A stretch of 64,000 nt of DNA, from positions 868,001 to 932,000 of the forward strand of contig JAXLTC010000001.1 in NCBI GenBank assembly GCA_046330255.1. Reading direction: 5' to 3'. The stretch is from JBBSBL01 sp046330255 (GTDB lineage: Bacteria > Actinomycetota > Thermoleophilia > Solirubrobacterales > Solirubrobacteraceae). The notes beneath the pieces are model-generated. The model was not told the origin of the DNA, searched no databases, and worked only from the letters and a program-made list of their open reading frames with translations. Each line of letters opens with the position of its first letter. Positions within the stretch are counted from its first letter, which is position 1. Shown here in pieces: positions 1-8,427 of the stretch. Position numbers and translations under genes: made by a program.

Positions 1-649
1 GGACCACCTCGCCCTCCGGCAGCCGGACAGGGCCCAGCGCGCGCCGCAGGCGCCCCGCCCCCGCACGGCCGGCGTGACGCGCCAGCAGGCGTTCGAGATC
101 GCCGTGGTCCAGGCGACGCTGGACCTCAGCCTCCTCGATCACCCGCTCGAGCCGCCTCGGCGGTAGAGCCACAGCGAGGTCGAGGAGGGTCCGCGCGGGC
201 GTGGTGACGGGGAAGCCGAACCTCACGGCCAGCTCGTCATCCGCCGGCCGCGAGCGGTGGGCGATGATCCCGGGGCGCCGGCACGCGCCAGGAGCGGTGA
301 TCTCCACCCGGTCCGGCGCACGCGGGAGCAGGTCCCACAGATGGCCGGCGGTGCGGTGGCTCAGCACCGCTCGGCCGCCGCACGCCAGCAGCGCCTCCAT
401 CCACTGCGACTCCCGTGTCCGCGGAGCGCCTCCGATCGAGTAGACGCCGTGCTGGCGGCGGACCAGGCGCCCGGCCGCCACCCGGTGGTGGATCGCGCCG
501 CTCCCCCAGCCGAGACTCAGGAGCTGCGCCCGCGAGACGACCCCGTGCTGCGCGCTCGCGAGCTCGGCCAGCCCGCGCTCTGAGACCGCGCCGCCACGCG
601 TGCTCGATTTTCTCCGAAATGCATGGTCGATCGAGCGCGCGCGGGACAC
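1..649 (-). CDS. AbiEi/DUF559-like protein, C-terminus cut by window edge
   Basis: This reverse-strand frame is open from a GTG to the window edge, giving at least 216 residues. The N-terminal part (about residues 25-75) reads as a winged-helix AbiEi-type domain: AELASAQHGVVSRAQLLSLG, then a GRLVRRQHGVYSIGG-like segment. It is followed by LSHRTAGHLWDLL, VEITAP and TPARTLLDLA blocks. In actinobacterial relatives this layout usually precedes a Vsr-like DUF559 nuclease domain, which would lie beyond the edge. The role is unproven; family members are annotated as antitoxin-like or as stand-alone endonuclease-like proteins. No partner toxin gene is visible. The start was chosen as the first start codon in frame after a stop-free run, and a later start is possible. 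Confidence 0.62.
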   Translation of the reverse strand, partial: MSRARSIDHAFRRKSSTRGGAVSERGLAELASAQHGVVSRAQLLSLGWGSGAIHHRVAAGRLVRRQHGVYSIGGAPRTRESQWMEALLACGGRAVLSHRTAGHLWDLLPRAPDRVEITAPGACRRPGIIAHRSRPADDELAVRFGFPVTTPARTLLDLAVALPPRRLERVIEEAEVQRRLDHGDLERLLARHAGRAGAGRLRRALGPVRLPEGEVV

Positions 650-750
650 CCGACGGATGCTGCCGCAGGGCCTGTTACGCGTGAGCGACCGCCCGTGCCG
701 ACTCTCCTGCGCGTGAGGTGACAACGCGCGCGCCGGCCGGCTGAACGCGC

Positions 751-1191
751 TTACCGCAGCGTGACGATCAGCGTGCCCGCGATCAGCAGCCCGAAGCCGA
801 GCAGCCGCAGCGGGCCGAGCGGCTGTGCGGTGAGCCCGAACGCGCCGGCGCGGTCGAGCACCGCGGAGACGATCAGCTGCGTGCAGACCGTGGCCGCCAC
901 GACGCCGCCGGCGCCAAGCGTGCGCACGGTCACTAGCGACACGGACACGATTGCGGCCCCGGCCACGCCGCCGAGCAGCCACGCGGGACGGATGTCGCCG
1001 GCGTGGCGCAGCTCGCCGAAGCCGCCGGCGAACACCATGATCGCCAGGATCAGCGCTGTCGAGACGAGCAGGCTGACGAGCGTCGCCCCGAGCGGCCCGA
1101 CGACCTTGCCCATCTGCGAGTTGGCCGGCGGCTGGAACGCGACCAGCCCGCCGGCGGCGAGCGTCGCCAGGAGAGCGAGCGTGCGGTCCAC
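751..1191 (-). CDS. DMT-superfamily inner membrane protein, DUF606/YdcZ type
   Basis: A 146-residue, almost wholly hydrophobic protein with about five membrane segments. The short N-terminus (VDRTLALLATLAAGGLVAFQ) and the PPANSQMGK segment, which resembles the family's PxNaxlg loop, match DUF606/YdcZ proteins of about 140-150 residues. These are small drug/metabolite-type transporters of unknown substrate. A frame-compatible start further upstream would run into the divergent acyl-CoA dehydrogenase gene. The GTG used here gives the usual family length and lies six bases after a TACGTT -10 box, so a leaderless message is likely. Function beyond membrane transport is unassigned. Confidence 0.8.
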   Translation of the reverse strand: MDRTLALLATLAAGGLVAFQPPANSQMGKVVGPLGATLVSLLVSTALILAIMVFAGGFGELRHAGDIRPAWLLGGVAGAAIVSVSLVTVRTLGAGGVVAATVCTQLIVSAVLDRAGAFGLTAQPLGPLRLLGFGLLIAGTLIVTLR

Positions 1192-1197
1192 CTCGCC

Positions 1198-1203
1198 AAC
1201 GTA
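1198..1203 (-). promoter_or_regulatory. -10 box for DUF606 gene, probably leaderless
   Basis: TACGTT on the reverse strand fits the actinobacterial TANNNT -10 consensus and ends six bases before the GTG start. No convincing -35 is visible. Confidence 0.45.
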
Positions 1204-1272
1204 GCGGTCGCCCGGGACGCCGCCGGAGCGCCCGCGGTGCGAGACTTGCGCGCTCCCGGCCAGGAGCACGCG

Positions 1273-2421
1273 ATGGACCTCACATTCTCAGCCAAGGAGA
1301 CCGCGTTCAGGGACGAGTTGCGCGAGTGGCTCGCCGCCAACCGGCCCGGTGAGGCGCCGGCCGAGGGCGGCGACGACGCCGCCTACGCCTGGCGCCGCGA
1401 CTGGCAGCGGCGCCTGAACGACGCCGGCTGGGCGGCGCCCGCCTGGCCCGCCTCCTACGGCGGCCGCGGCGCGACGCTGACGGAGTCCGCGATCTACTTC
1501 GAGGAGCTGGGCCGCGCCCGCGTGCCGCTGCCGGCGAACGTGCTGGGCCTGCTGCTGGGCGGGCCGACGCTGATGGTCTGGGGCACGCCCGAGCAGAAGG
1601 AGCGCTACCTGCCGCCGATCCTCTCCGCGGAGGAGATCTGGTGCCAGGGATTCTCCGAGCCCGACGCCGGCTCGGACCTCGCGAGCCTCAAGACCAAGGC
1701 CGTCGCGGACGGCGACGACTGGGTCGTCACCGGCCAGAAGGTGTGGACGAGCGGCGCCCAGTACTCGAAGTGGTGCATGCTCGTGGCGCGCAGCGAGCAG
1801 GGTCTTGCCAAGAAGCACCAGGGGCTCACCTACTTCCTGATGGACATGGAGCAGGACGCCGTCCAGGTTCGCCCGCTGCGACAGATCACCGGGGAGTCAG
1901 AGTTCAACGAGCTGTTCATCGAGGAGGCCAGGATCCCCGCGGAGAACGTCGTGGGGGGAGTGGGCAACGGCTGGAAGGTCGCGCTCACCACGCTGATGAA
2001 CGAGCGTGCGGGCCTCGGCTTCGCGCTCCAGGTGCGCCTGCGCCAGATGCTCGACGACGTGCGCGAGGCCGCGGCCGGCGCCGGAGCGCTCGAGGACGCC
2101 CGCACGGCCGACGCGCTGGCCGACCTGCACGTGCGCTGCGAGACGATCCGCCTGCTGGCGTGGAAGGGCCTCACCGACGTGGAGCGCTACGGGCAGCCCG
2201 GCCCGGAGGGCTCGCTGGTGAAGTGGCTGTGGTCGGACACCAACCAGCGCCTGACGCAGCTGGCCGTCGACGTGCTCGGCCCCGACGCGCTGGCCGCCGG
2301 CGGGACCTGGAGCTACGAGCTGCTGCGCGCGCGCGGCAACTCGATCGAAGGCGGCACCACGGAGATACTCAAGAACATCGTCGCCGAGCGCGTGCTCGGC
2401 CTGCCGCGGCTGGCGGCCTAG
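1273..2421 (+). CDS. Acyl-CoA dehydrogenase, catalytic-type subunit
   Basis: A 382-residue acyl-CoA dehydrogenase that should oxidise an acyl-CoA to its 2,3-enoyl-CoA using FAD. The order is helical N-domain (from MDLTFSAKE), beta domain with GFSEPDAGSDLASLKT and WVVTGQKVWTSGA, then C-domain ending in IEGGTTEILKNIVAERVLGL. The Glu of IEGGT sits where the catalytic base lies. The start is the ATG preceded by AGGAG. A second family member begins 10 bp after the stop and lacks that Glu. This recalls the alpha2beta2 enzymes of mycobacterial steroid side-chain breakdown (FadE26-27 and FadE28-29 types). Substrate is not predictable from sequence; a bulky or branched acyl-CoA is an inference. Confidence 0.9.
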   Translation: MDLTFSAKETAFRDELREWLAANRPGEAPAEGGDDAAYAWRRDWQRRLNDAGWAAPAWPASYGGRGATLTESAIYFEELGRARVPLPANVLGLLLGGPTLMVWGTPEQKERYLPPILSAEEIWCQGFSEPDAGSDLASLKTKAVADGDDWVVTGQKVWTSGAQYSKWCMLVARSEQGLAKKHQGLTYFLMDMEQDAVQVRPLRQITGESEFNELFIEEARIPAENVVGGVGNGWKVALTTLMNERAGLGFALQVRLRQMLDDVREAAAGAGALEDARTADALADLHVRCETIRLLAWKGLTDVERYGQPGPEGSLVKWLWSDTNQRLTQLAVDVLGPDALAAGGTWSYELLRARGNSIEGGTTEILKNIVAERVLGLPRLAA

Positions 2422-2431
2422 GAGAGCGGAG

Positions 2432-3457
2432 ATGGACTTCGGACTGACCGACGACCAGCGCGAGATCCAGCGCACCGCGCGCGAGCTGCTCGAGCGGCGG
2501 GCGACGCCCGAGCGCGTCCGCGAGCACGCCGAGGCGGAGCGCTCCGACGCGGAGCTGTGGGCCGAGCTCGGAGAGCTCGGCTGGCCCGGCATCGCGATCG
2601 CCGAGGAGCACGGCGGGCAGGGGCTCGGCGGCGTCGAGCTGGCGATCCTCTGCGAGGAGCTTGGCCGCGCGGCGGCCCCGGTGCCGTTCCTCGGCACCGT
2701 GGTCGCCGCGATCCTGATCGAGCGCGCGGGCTCCGAGGAGCAGCGCGAGCGCTGGCTGACGAGGCTTGCCGCGGGCTCGGCGGTCGGGGCCGTCGGCGCG
2801 CCGGGGCTCGTACCGGGCGCCGACGGAGCCGACGTGATCGTGCTCGTCGAGGGCGAGGTCGCGCGCGCGCTCGCCGCGGAGGAGGCCACGATCGAGCCTG
2901 CCGCATCGATCGACCCGACGCGCCCCGCGGCGACGGTCGGAGCCGACGCCGGAGTGGGCGGCGAGTTGCCGGGCGACGTCGGCGCCGCGCTCGACCGCGC
3001 GCTCGTGCCGGTCGCGGCCGAGCTCGTCGGCGTCGCCGGGAGCGCGCTCGAGATGACAGTCGCCTACGTCAAGGACCGCCGCCAGTTCGGATCGCCGGTC
3101 GGCGCCTTTCAGGCCGTCTCGCACCGCTGCGCGCAGATGCTGCTCGAAACCGAGAGCGCGCGGGCGGCGGTCTCCTGGGCGGCGTGGGCCACCGGCGCCG
3201 ACCCCGAGCGGCTGCCCGAGGCCGCCGCGATGGCGAAGGCGGCGGCCTCCGAGGCGGGCCGCGACGTGACGGCCGCCGCGATCCAGCTGCACGGCGGAAT
3301 CGGGTTCACGTGGGAGGCCGACGTGCACTGGCTCTACAAGCGCGCCCAGCTCGACGCGGCGCTGCTCGGCGGCGCTGCCGCCCACCGCGCGCGCCTGGCA
3401 CGGATCCTGGCCGACCGGCCCCGCCGGGCGGGCGTCGAGGTGGCGGGCGCTCGCTGA
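2432..3457 (+). CDS. Acyl-CoA dehydrogenase, second (non-catalytic-type) subunit
   Basis: A 341-residue acyl-CoA dehydrogenase family protein in the same operon as the preceding gene. The N-terminus (MDFGLTDDQREIQRTARELL) and a C-terminal IQLHGGIGFTWEADVHWLYK block are typical of the family. The central beta domain is shortened, and the C-terminus shows no IEGGT-type Glu. Known heterotetrameric enzymes pair a subunit that keeps the base with one that lost it, so this is likely the FAD-binding or structural partner. The ATG follows a purine-rich GAGCGGAG. It ends 9 bp before the convergent MarR gene's stop, with no obvious terminator hairpin between them. Confidence 0.88.
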   Translation: MDFGLTDDQREIQRTARELLERRATPERVREHAEAERSDAELWAELGELGWPGIAIAEEHGGQGLGGVELAILCEELGRAAAPVPFLGTVVAAILIERAGSEEQRERWLTRLAAGSAVGAVGAPGLVPGADGADVIVLVEGEVARALAAEEATIEPAASIDPTRPAATVGADAGVGGELPGDVGAALDRALVPVAAELVGVAGSALEMTVAYVKDRRQFGSPVGAFQAVSHRCAQMLLETESARAAVSWAAWATGADPERLPEAAAMAKAAASEAGRDVTAAAIQLHGGIGFTWEADVHWLYKRAQLDAALLGGAAAHRARLARILADRPRRAGVEVAGAR

Positions 3458-3466
3458 CCCGGCGCC

Positions 3467-3928
3467 CTACCGACCGCGACTGCGCAGATCCTCGGCGACC
3501 CGCTCGCTGACCGGCTCGCCCTCCAGCATGAGGCGCAGCAGCAGGCGAAGCTCCTCGGCCGTGTAGCGGCGCATGTGACGCCCCCACGCCTCGGCCATCG
3601 GCCCGTAGATCTCCGTCACCCGCTCACGGGCGAGACCGGTCAACTCGACGCGCACGACGCGACGGTCGCGCTCGTCGGCCGAGCGGCGAAGGTAGCCGGC
3701 GCGCTGCAGGCGATCCAGAGCGGCGGTCATCGCGCCGCTGGAGAGCCCCGCCTCGCGCGCCACCGTCCCGGCGGTCGGGCTCCCGAGCCGCTCGACGATG
3801 TCGAGGCACCGCAGATCGGTGAGGTTTATCCCGAGCCGCTCGGCCGCGAGGTCGTCGAAGACCTGGCTACGGTTCTGCGCGAGGCGGAGCGCGTCGCCGA
3901 GCGCCTCGACCAACTCGTCCTTGGTCAT
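3467..3928 (-). CDS. MarR-family transcriptional regulator
   Basis: A 153-residue winged-helix regulator. The core LRCLDIVERLGSPTAGTVAREAGLSSGAMTAALDRLQRAGYLRR is the MarR helix-turn-helix and is followed by the DERDRR wing. The start MTKDELVEAL is preferred over an upstream ATG because it fits family length and leaves the promoter region free. The gene is divergent from a DrrAB-like ABC exporter across 99 bp. In such pairs the regulator normally represses the exporter and itself until a ligand binds. The ligand here is unknown. Confidence 0.9.
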   Translation of the reverse strand: MTKDELVEALGDALRLAQNRSQVFDDLAAERLGINLTDLRCLDIVERLGSPTAGTVAREAGLSSGAMTAALDRLQRAGYLRRSADERDRRVVRVELTGLARERVTEIYGPMAEAWGRHMRRYTAEELRLLLRLMLEGEPVSERVAEDLRSRGR

Positions 3929-3953
3929 GGTACTGACGCCTCGTGTATCTCTC

Positions 3954-3983
3954 TTGATTGCCAAGATGCTTTGGTGCTAAGTT
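3954..3983 (+). promoter_or_regulatory. Promoter and candidate MarR operator for the ABC exporter
   Basis: TTGATT and TAAGTT are separated by 18 bp and could be -35 and -10. Between them lies an imperfect inverted repeat, CCAAGATGCTTTGG, in an AT-rich patch unlike the surrounding DNA. This is a natural place for MarR binding to block the exporter promoter. The exporter ATG is further downstream behind GAAGGA. Confidence 0.5.
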
Positions 3984-4027
3984 GCTTGACTACCGAGCGA
4001 GAGTCTACTCCACCGAAGGACACGCAC

Positions 4028-5020
4028 ATGCCTGCGATCGAGGCCCACGATCTCGTCAAGACATACCCGAAGGACGTCCGCGCGCTGGACGGCATCTCGT
4101 TCTCGGTGCAGGCCGGCACGGTGTTCGGGCTGCTCGGGCCGAACGGCGCCGGCAAGTCCACGACCGTGAAGATCCTGACCACGCTGTCGCGGCCGGACAG
4201 CGGCACCGCGAAGGTCGCGGGCCACGACATCCTGGCCGCGCCCGCGCGGGTGCGCGAGGCGATCGGGGTCGTCTCGCAGGCCGGCGGGCTCGATCGGGAG
4301 GCGACGGGCCGCGAGAACCTGCGCCTCCAGGGCCAGGTCCACGGCATGGGCGGGCGTGACCTCGAGCGGCGCATCGACGAGCTGCTCGAGCAGTTCGGGC
4401 TCGCCGACGCCGGCGGGCGCCTGGTGCGCGAGTACTCGGGCGGCATGCAGCGCCGGCTCGACGTCGCGCTGGGGCTGGTGCACTCGCCGCGCGTGCTGTT
4501 CCTCGACGAGCCCACGACCGGCCTGGACCCGGAGGTGCGCGCCGAGATGTGGGACGAGATCGAGCGGCTGACCGGCCGGGGCCTGACCGTGCTGCTCACG
4601 ACCCACTACCTCGAGGAGGCGGACCGGCTCGCGTCGCGGCTGGCGATCGTCGACCGCGGTCGCATCGTGGCCGAGGGCTCGCCCGACGGGCTCAAGCGCG
4701 AGCTGGAGGGCGACGCGATCCACGTCGAGCTGGCCAACGGCGCCGTCGAGGAAGACGTCCGCACGACCCTGTCCTCGGTGCGGTCGATTCGCGACCTGAA
4801 GGTCGACGGGCGCCTGCTGCACGCACGCGCGTCCGACGGCGCCAGCGCCGTTCCGGCCGTGCTGGCCGCACTCGAGACCGGCCGGATCGACGTCGCCTCG
4901 GTGAGCGTCGCGCGGCCGTCGCTGGACGACGTCTATCTCCGCTACGCCGGGCGCACGTTCAGCGAGGCCGAGTCCGCCTCGCAGGGGGACAACGACGAGC
5001 GCAAGGAGGCCGTCCGATGA
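4028..5020 (+). CDS. DrrA-like ABC transporter ATP-binding protein
   Basis: A 330-residue ATPase of the daunorubicin-resistance (DrrA/CcmA) type. Walker A is GPNGAGKST (about residue 38), the signature is EYSGGMQRRLD, Walker B is VLFLDEPTTGLDP and the switch His is in TTHYLEE. After the nucleotide-binding domain there is a C-terminal region of about 100 residues of the DrrA accessory type. It should power a small-molecule efflux pump with the permease encoded next. The two genes overlap by ATGA, indicating translational coupling. The ATG was chosen because it begins the family pattern (MPAIEAHDLVKTY) and has GAAGGA 7 bp upstream. The adjacent MarR gene is the likely regulator. Confidence 0.93.
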   Translation: MPAIEAHDLVKTYPKDVRALDGISFSVQAGTVFGLLGPNGAGKSTTVKILTTLSRPDSGTAKVAGHDILAAPARVREAIGVVSQAGGLDREATGRENLRLQGQVHGMGGRDLERRIDELLEQFGLADAGGRLVREYSGGMQRRLDVALGLVHSPRVLFLDEPTTGLDPEVRAEMWDEIERLTGRGLTVLLTTHYLEEADRLASRLAIVDRGRIVAEGSPDGLKRELEGDAIHVELANGAVEEDVRTTLSSVRSIRDLKVDGRLLHARASDGASAVPAVLAALETGRIDVASVSVARPSLDDVYLRYAGRTFSEAESASQGDNDERKEAVR

Positions 5021-5790
5021 AGGCGCTGCTCGACACCCGCCACATGACCGCCCGCCACCTGATGGCGCTGTGGCGCCAGCCGTGGTGGATCGCGGTCACG
5101 CTCGTACAGCCGGTGATCTGGCTGCTGCTGTTCGGCGCGCTGTTCAAGTCGGTGGCCGACATCCCCGGCTTCGGCTCGTCGAACTACATCGAGTTCATCG
5201 CGCCCGGGGTGGTCGTGATGACCGCGTTCTTCAGCGCCGGATGGACGGGGATGCCTTTGATCGAGGACATCGACCGCGGCGTCGTCGACCGCTTCCTGGT
5301 CTCGCCGGTGCGGCGCTCGTCGCTGATCTGGGGCCGCCTCGCGCAAGGAGGGCTGACGACCGTGATCCAGTCGCTGATCATCATCGGCCTCGCGCTCGCC
5401 GTCGGCTCCAGCTTCGACAACGGGGCGCTCGGAGTCGCGGTCCTGATCGCAGTCTCGGCGCTGGTCGGCTTCGCGTTCGGGTCGCTGTCGATCGGCCTGG
5501 CCCTGCTGGTGCGCCGCGAGGAGACCCTGATCGCCGCGGTCCAGTTCCTGCTGCTGCCGCTCTCGTTCATGTCGGTGACGTTCATGCAGAAGAGCCTCAT
5601 GCCCGGCTGGATGCAGACCGCCTCGGACTTCAACCCGCTCAACTGGGCCGTCGAGGCGGGGCGCGCGGCGGTGAGCGCCTCTCCCGACTGGGGGATGATC
5701 GCCGGTCGCGCCGGGCTGCTGGCCGGCTTCCTCGCGATCTGCGTCTGGTTCGCGCTGCGCGCGTTCAGGACCTATCAGCGCTCGGTGTGA
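5017..5790 (+). CDS. ABC-2 type exporter permease (DrrB-like)
   Basis: A 257-residue membrane protein with about six hydrophobic segments. It carries the ABC-2 pattern: the MALWRQPWWIAVTLVQPVIWLLLF first helix, a long loop with VVDRFLVSPVRRSSLIWG (the coupling-helix region), and FNPLNWAVEAGRAAV near the last helix. It forms the membrane channel for the ATPase encoded immediately upstream, with which it overlaps by 4 nt. Its 3' end overlaps the convergent P450 gene by 26 bp. Substrate is unknown; drug or lipid efflux is typical of this family. Confidence 0.92.
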   Translation: MKALLDTRHMTARHLMALWRQPWWIAVTLVQPVIWLLLFGALFKSVADIPGFGSSNYIEFIAPGVVVMTAFFSAGWTGMPLIEDIDRGVVDRFLVSPVRRSSLIWGRLAQGGLTTVIQSLIIIGLALAVGSSFDNGALGVAVLIAVSALVGFAFGSLSIGLALLVRREETLIAAVQFLLLPLSFMSVTFMQKSLMPGWMQTASDFNPLNWAVEAGRAAVSASPDWGMIAGRAGLLAGFLAICVWFALRAFRTYQRSV

Positions 5791-7150
5791 GCGCGGCGCC
5801 GGGGCTCGGCGCGGGGGTGGCGGGGCGTCGCGACCGCAGGCGCACCCGCACGCCGCCGGCCGGCGCGACCGTTATCCCGCGGCGCTCGGCGCGGGCCGGC
5901 CGGCGGCCGGCCGGCTCCAGCTCGCAGCGCTCTAGCACCCTGCGCAGCACCGCGCGCATCTCGAAGAGCGCGAAGCTGGCGCCGAGACAGCGGCGGGTGC
6001 CGCCCCCGAACGGCAGCCACGAGTAGGTGTCCGGGGCGTCGTCCCCGAGGAAGCGCTCCGGGCGGAACTCCTCCGGGTTCGGGTAGATGTCCGCGCGCAT
6101 GTGGATCGCGGCGATCGAGGGATTGATCTCCATGCCGTCCGGGATCGAGCGGCCGCCGAGCTCGAAGGGGCCGCCCCGCACGACCCGCCCGACGCCCGGG
6201 ATCACCGGGCGGATCCGCAGCGTCTCGCGCACGACCGCGTCGAGCCAGTCGTCGTCGCCCGACGCCAGCGCCTCGCGGGTGCGGGCGAGCACGTGCGGGG
6301 TGCGCAGGACCAGGTCGAACATCCAGGCCAGGCCGATCGCGGTCGTCTCGTGACCGGCCACCAGCATCGTGACCAACTCGTCGCGCAGCTCCGCGTCGCT
6401 CATCCCCCGCCCGTCCTCGTCTCGTGCGAGCAGCAGCATCGACATCACGTCCTCGCGGCGCTCGAGGTCGCCCGCCTCGCGCCGCCGGCCGATCTCGTCG
6501 TGGATCAGGCGATCCAGGTGCGCGCGGCGCTCGGCGAAGCGCCGCATCGCGCCGCGCTGCCCGAAGCGCCCGCCCGAGAGCGCGAGCACCAGCACGCCGA
6601 GGCGCGTCGCGACCGGCTCGAGGGCCGAGCGGATCGTCTCCCGCAGCTCGCGCTCGCGCGTGCCCTCGTCCATCCCGAAGATCGCGCGCATGATCACCTC
6701 GAGCGTGAGCGACTGCGTCGAGGCCATCAGCGGGAACGGCTCCCCCGCGGGCCAGCCGTCGATCGCGCGGTCGCTCGCGGCGCGGATCGCGGCCTCGTAG
6801 GAGCGCATGCGCTCACCGTGGAACGGCGGGAGGAGCAGCCGTCGCTGTCGCAGGTGCTCGGCGCCGTCGAGCAGCAGGACCGAGTGCTCTCCGAGCAGCG
6901 GGCCGAGCAGCGAGTTCGCCTCGCCGGCCCGCAGGCGCTCGGGCGGGCCCCGGAACAGCGCTCGCACCAGCTCTGGGTCGAACACCATGACGAAGCCTGG
7001 ATCGAACGACGTCCGCAGGGTCGCCATCGGCCCGTAGCGGCGGTGAACCCCCGAGACGAAGCGCCGCGGCGCCACGAGGAAGCCGAGCGTCTGCGCGAGG
7101 GCCGGCAGGCGCGGACCGGGCGGGAGGCCGGCGGCGGTGGTCGGCGGCAT
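5765..7150 (-). CDS. Cytochrome P450
   Basis: A 461-residue soluble P450. Diagnostic sites are the I-helix AGHETT, the ExxR motif in VRETLRIRPV, the PERF segment and the heme-binding loop FGGGTRRCLGASF, with Cys as the iron ligand. The Pro-rich start (TAAGLPPGPRLPALAQTLGF) resembles class II-like or fatty-acid-type bacterial P450s more than the short camphor type. No ferredoxin or reductase gene is adjacent, so electrons must come from elsewhere. Its 3' end overlaps the ABC permease gene. The last 30 or so residues are Pro/Ala rich and probably disordered. Substrate unknown. Confidence 0.93.
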   Translation of the reverse strand: MPPTTAAGLPPGPRLPALAQTLGFLVAPRRFVSGVHRRYGPMATLRTSFDPGFVMVFDPELVRALFRGPPERLRAGEANSLLGPLLGEHSVLLLDGAEHLRQRRLLLPPFHGERMRSYEAAIRAASDRAIDGWPAGEPFPLMASTQSLTLEVIMRAIFGMDEGTRERELRETIRSALEPVATRLGVLVLALSGGRFGQRGAMRRFAERRAHLDRLIHDEIGRRREAGDLERREDVMSMLLLARDEDGRGMSDAELRDELVTMLVAGHETTAIGLAWMFDLVLRTPHVLARTREALASGDDDWLDAVVRETLRIRPVIPGVGRVVRGGPFELGGRSIPDGMEINPSIAAIHMRADIYPNPEEFRPERFLGDDAPDTYSWLPFGGGTRRCLGASFALFEMRAVLRRVLERCELEPAGRRPARAERRGITVAPAGGVRVRLRSRRPATPAPSPGAALTPSADRS

Positions 7151-7206
7151 CGCCCGGATCGTCCCACGCCCGCGCGGGCGAAGCGAGGCCTGATGGAATC
7201 CGGGCG

Positions 7207-8427
7207 GTGAGCGCGAGCGATCCCGATGTCGCAGTCGTGGGCGCCGGCATCATCGGCCTCGCCGTGGCGAACGAGCTCGCGCGCCGCCGGCCGGACGCCT
7301 CGATCGTGGTGCTCGAGCGCGAGGCCGCCATCGCCTCCCACCAGACGAGCCACAGCAGCGGCGTCATCCACGCCGGGCTCTACTACGCGCCCGGCTCGCT
7401 CAAGGCGCGGCTCACGCGCCGCGGCGTCGAGCTCCTCTACGACTACTGCCGCGCCCGCGGGATCGAGGCGCGCGCGTGCGGGAAGGTCGTCGTCGCCGCC
7501 GAGCCGCGGGAGCTCGGGCGCCTGGAGCGCCTGGCCGAGCGCGCGCTGGCGAACGGCGTGCCGGGAGCGCGCCTGCTGAACGCCGGCGAGATCGCCTCGA
7601 TCGAGCCCCACGCCGCGGGCATCGCCGCGCTGCACTCGCCGCGGACCGGGGTGGTCGACTTCGCGGCCGTCGCACGCGCGCTCGCGGAGGACCTCGCCGC
7701 CGCCGGCCACCCGATCCTCACCGGCGCCGAGGTCACGAGCCTGCGTCCCGAGCGCGGCGCCGTGGCGGTCGGGCACCGCCGGGGAGCGCTGCGCGCCGGG
7801 CTCGTCGTCTGCTGCGCCGGCCTCTGGTCCGACCGCGTCGCCCGTCTGTCCGGCGGGCGCGCGGAGCCTCGGATCGTTCCGTTCAGGGGCGCCTATGCGC
7901 AGCTGCGGGCGGACCGCGCGCAGCTCGTGCGCGCGCTCATCTACCCGGTCCCGGACCCCGAGCTGCCGTTCCTGGGGGCGCACCTGACCCGCGATGCGGG
8001 CGGGCGGGTGCTCGCCGGGCCGACGGCGCTCCTCGCCGCTTCGCGGCGCGCCTACCGGCTGCGCGACGCCGGCGCCCGCGATCTCGCCGAGACGCTCGCA
8101 TGGCCGGGAACCGGGCGGATGGCGTGGCGCCACCGCCGCCACGTCGCCGGCGAGCTTCTCCGGACGGTGTCCCGGCGCGCGCTCGCGCGCGAAGCCGCGC
8201 GGCTCGTGCCCGAGCTGCGCGCCCCCGACCTGGTGCCCGCGCCCGCCGGGATCCGCGCCCAGGCGATCGATCGCTCGGGCCGGCTGCTCGATGACTTCGC
8301 GTTCGAGCGCGCCGGCCCGATCCTGCACGTCCGCAACGCGCCCTCGCCCGCCGCGACCGCGGCGCTGGCGATCGCCGAGCACGTGGCCGACATGCTCGAG
8401 GCTCGCCCGGGTCGAGCCGCGGCCTAG
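7207..8427 (+). CDS. lhgO: L-2-hydroxyglutarate oxidase family FAD enzyme
   Basis: A 406-residue FAD-dependent oxidase or dehydrogenase of the DAO fold. The dinucleotide motif VVGAGIIGLAVANELARR is at the N-terminus, followed by HQTSHSSGVIHAGLYYAPGSLKA, a strong LhgO signature. The family oxidises L-2-hydroxyglutarate to 2-oxoglutarate and passes electrons to the membrane quinone pool. The GTG start is immediately followed by the FAD motif, so little could lie upstream. The gene is divergent from the P450 and its stop overlaps that of the convergent RTX-repeat gene by 4 bp. Confidence 0.88.
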   Translation: MSASDPDVAVVGAGIIGLAVANELARRRPDASIVVLEREAAIASHQTSHSSGVIHAGLYYAPGSLKARLTRRGVELLYDYCRARGIEARACGKVVVAAEPRELGRLERLAERALANGVPGARLLNAGEIASIEPHAAGIAALHSPRTGVVDFAAVARALAEDLAAAGHPILTGAEVTSLRPERGAVAVGHRRGALRAGLVVCCAGLWSDRVARLSGGRAEPRIVPFRGAYAQLRADRAQLVRALIYPVPDPELPFLGAHLTRDAGGRVLAGPTALLAASRRAYRLRDAGARDLAETLAWPGTGRMAWRHRRHVAGELLRTVSRRALAREAARLVPELRAPDLVPAPAGIRAQAIDRSGRLLDDFAFERAGPILHVRNAPSPAATAALAIAEHVADMLEARPGRAAA

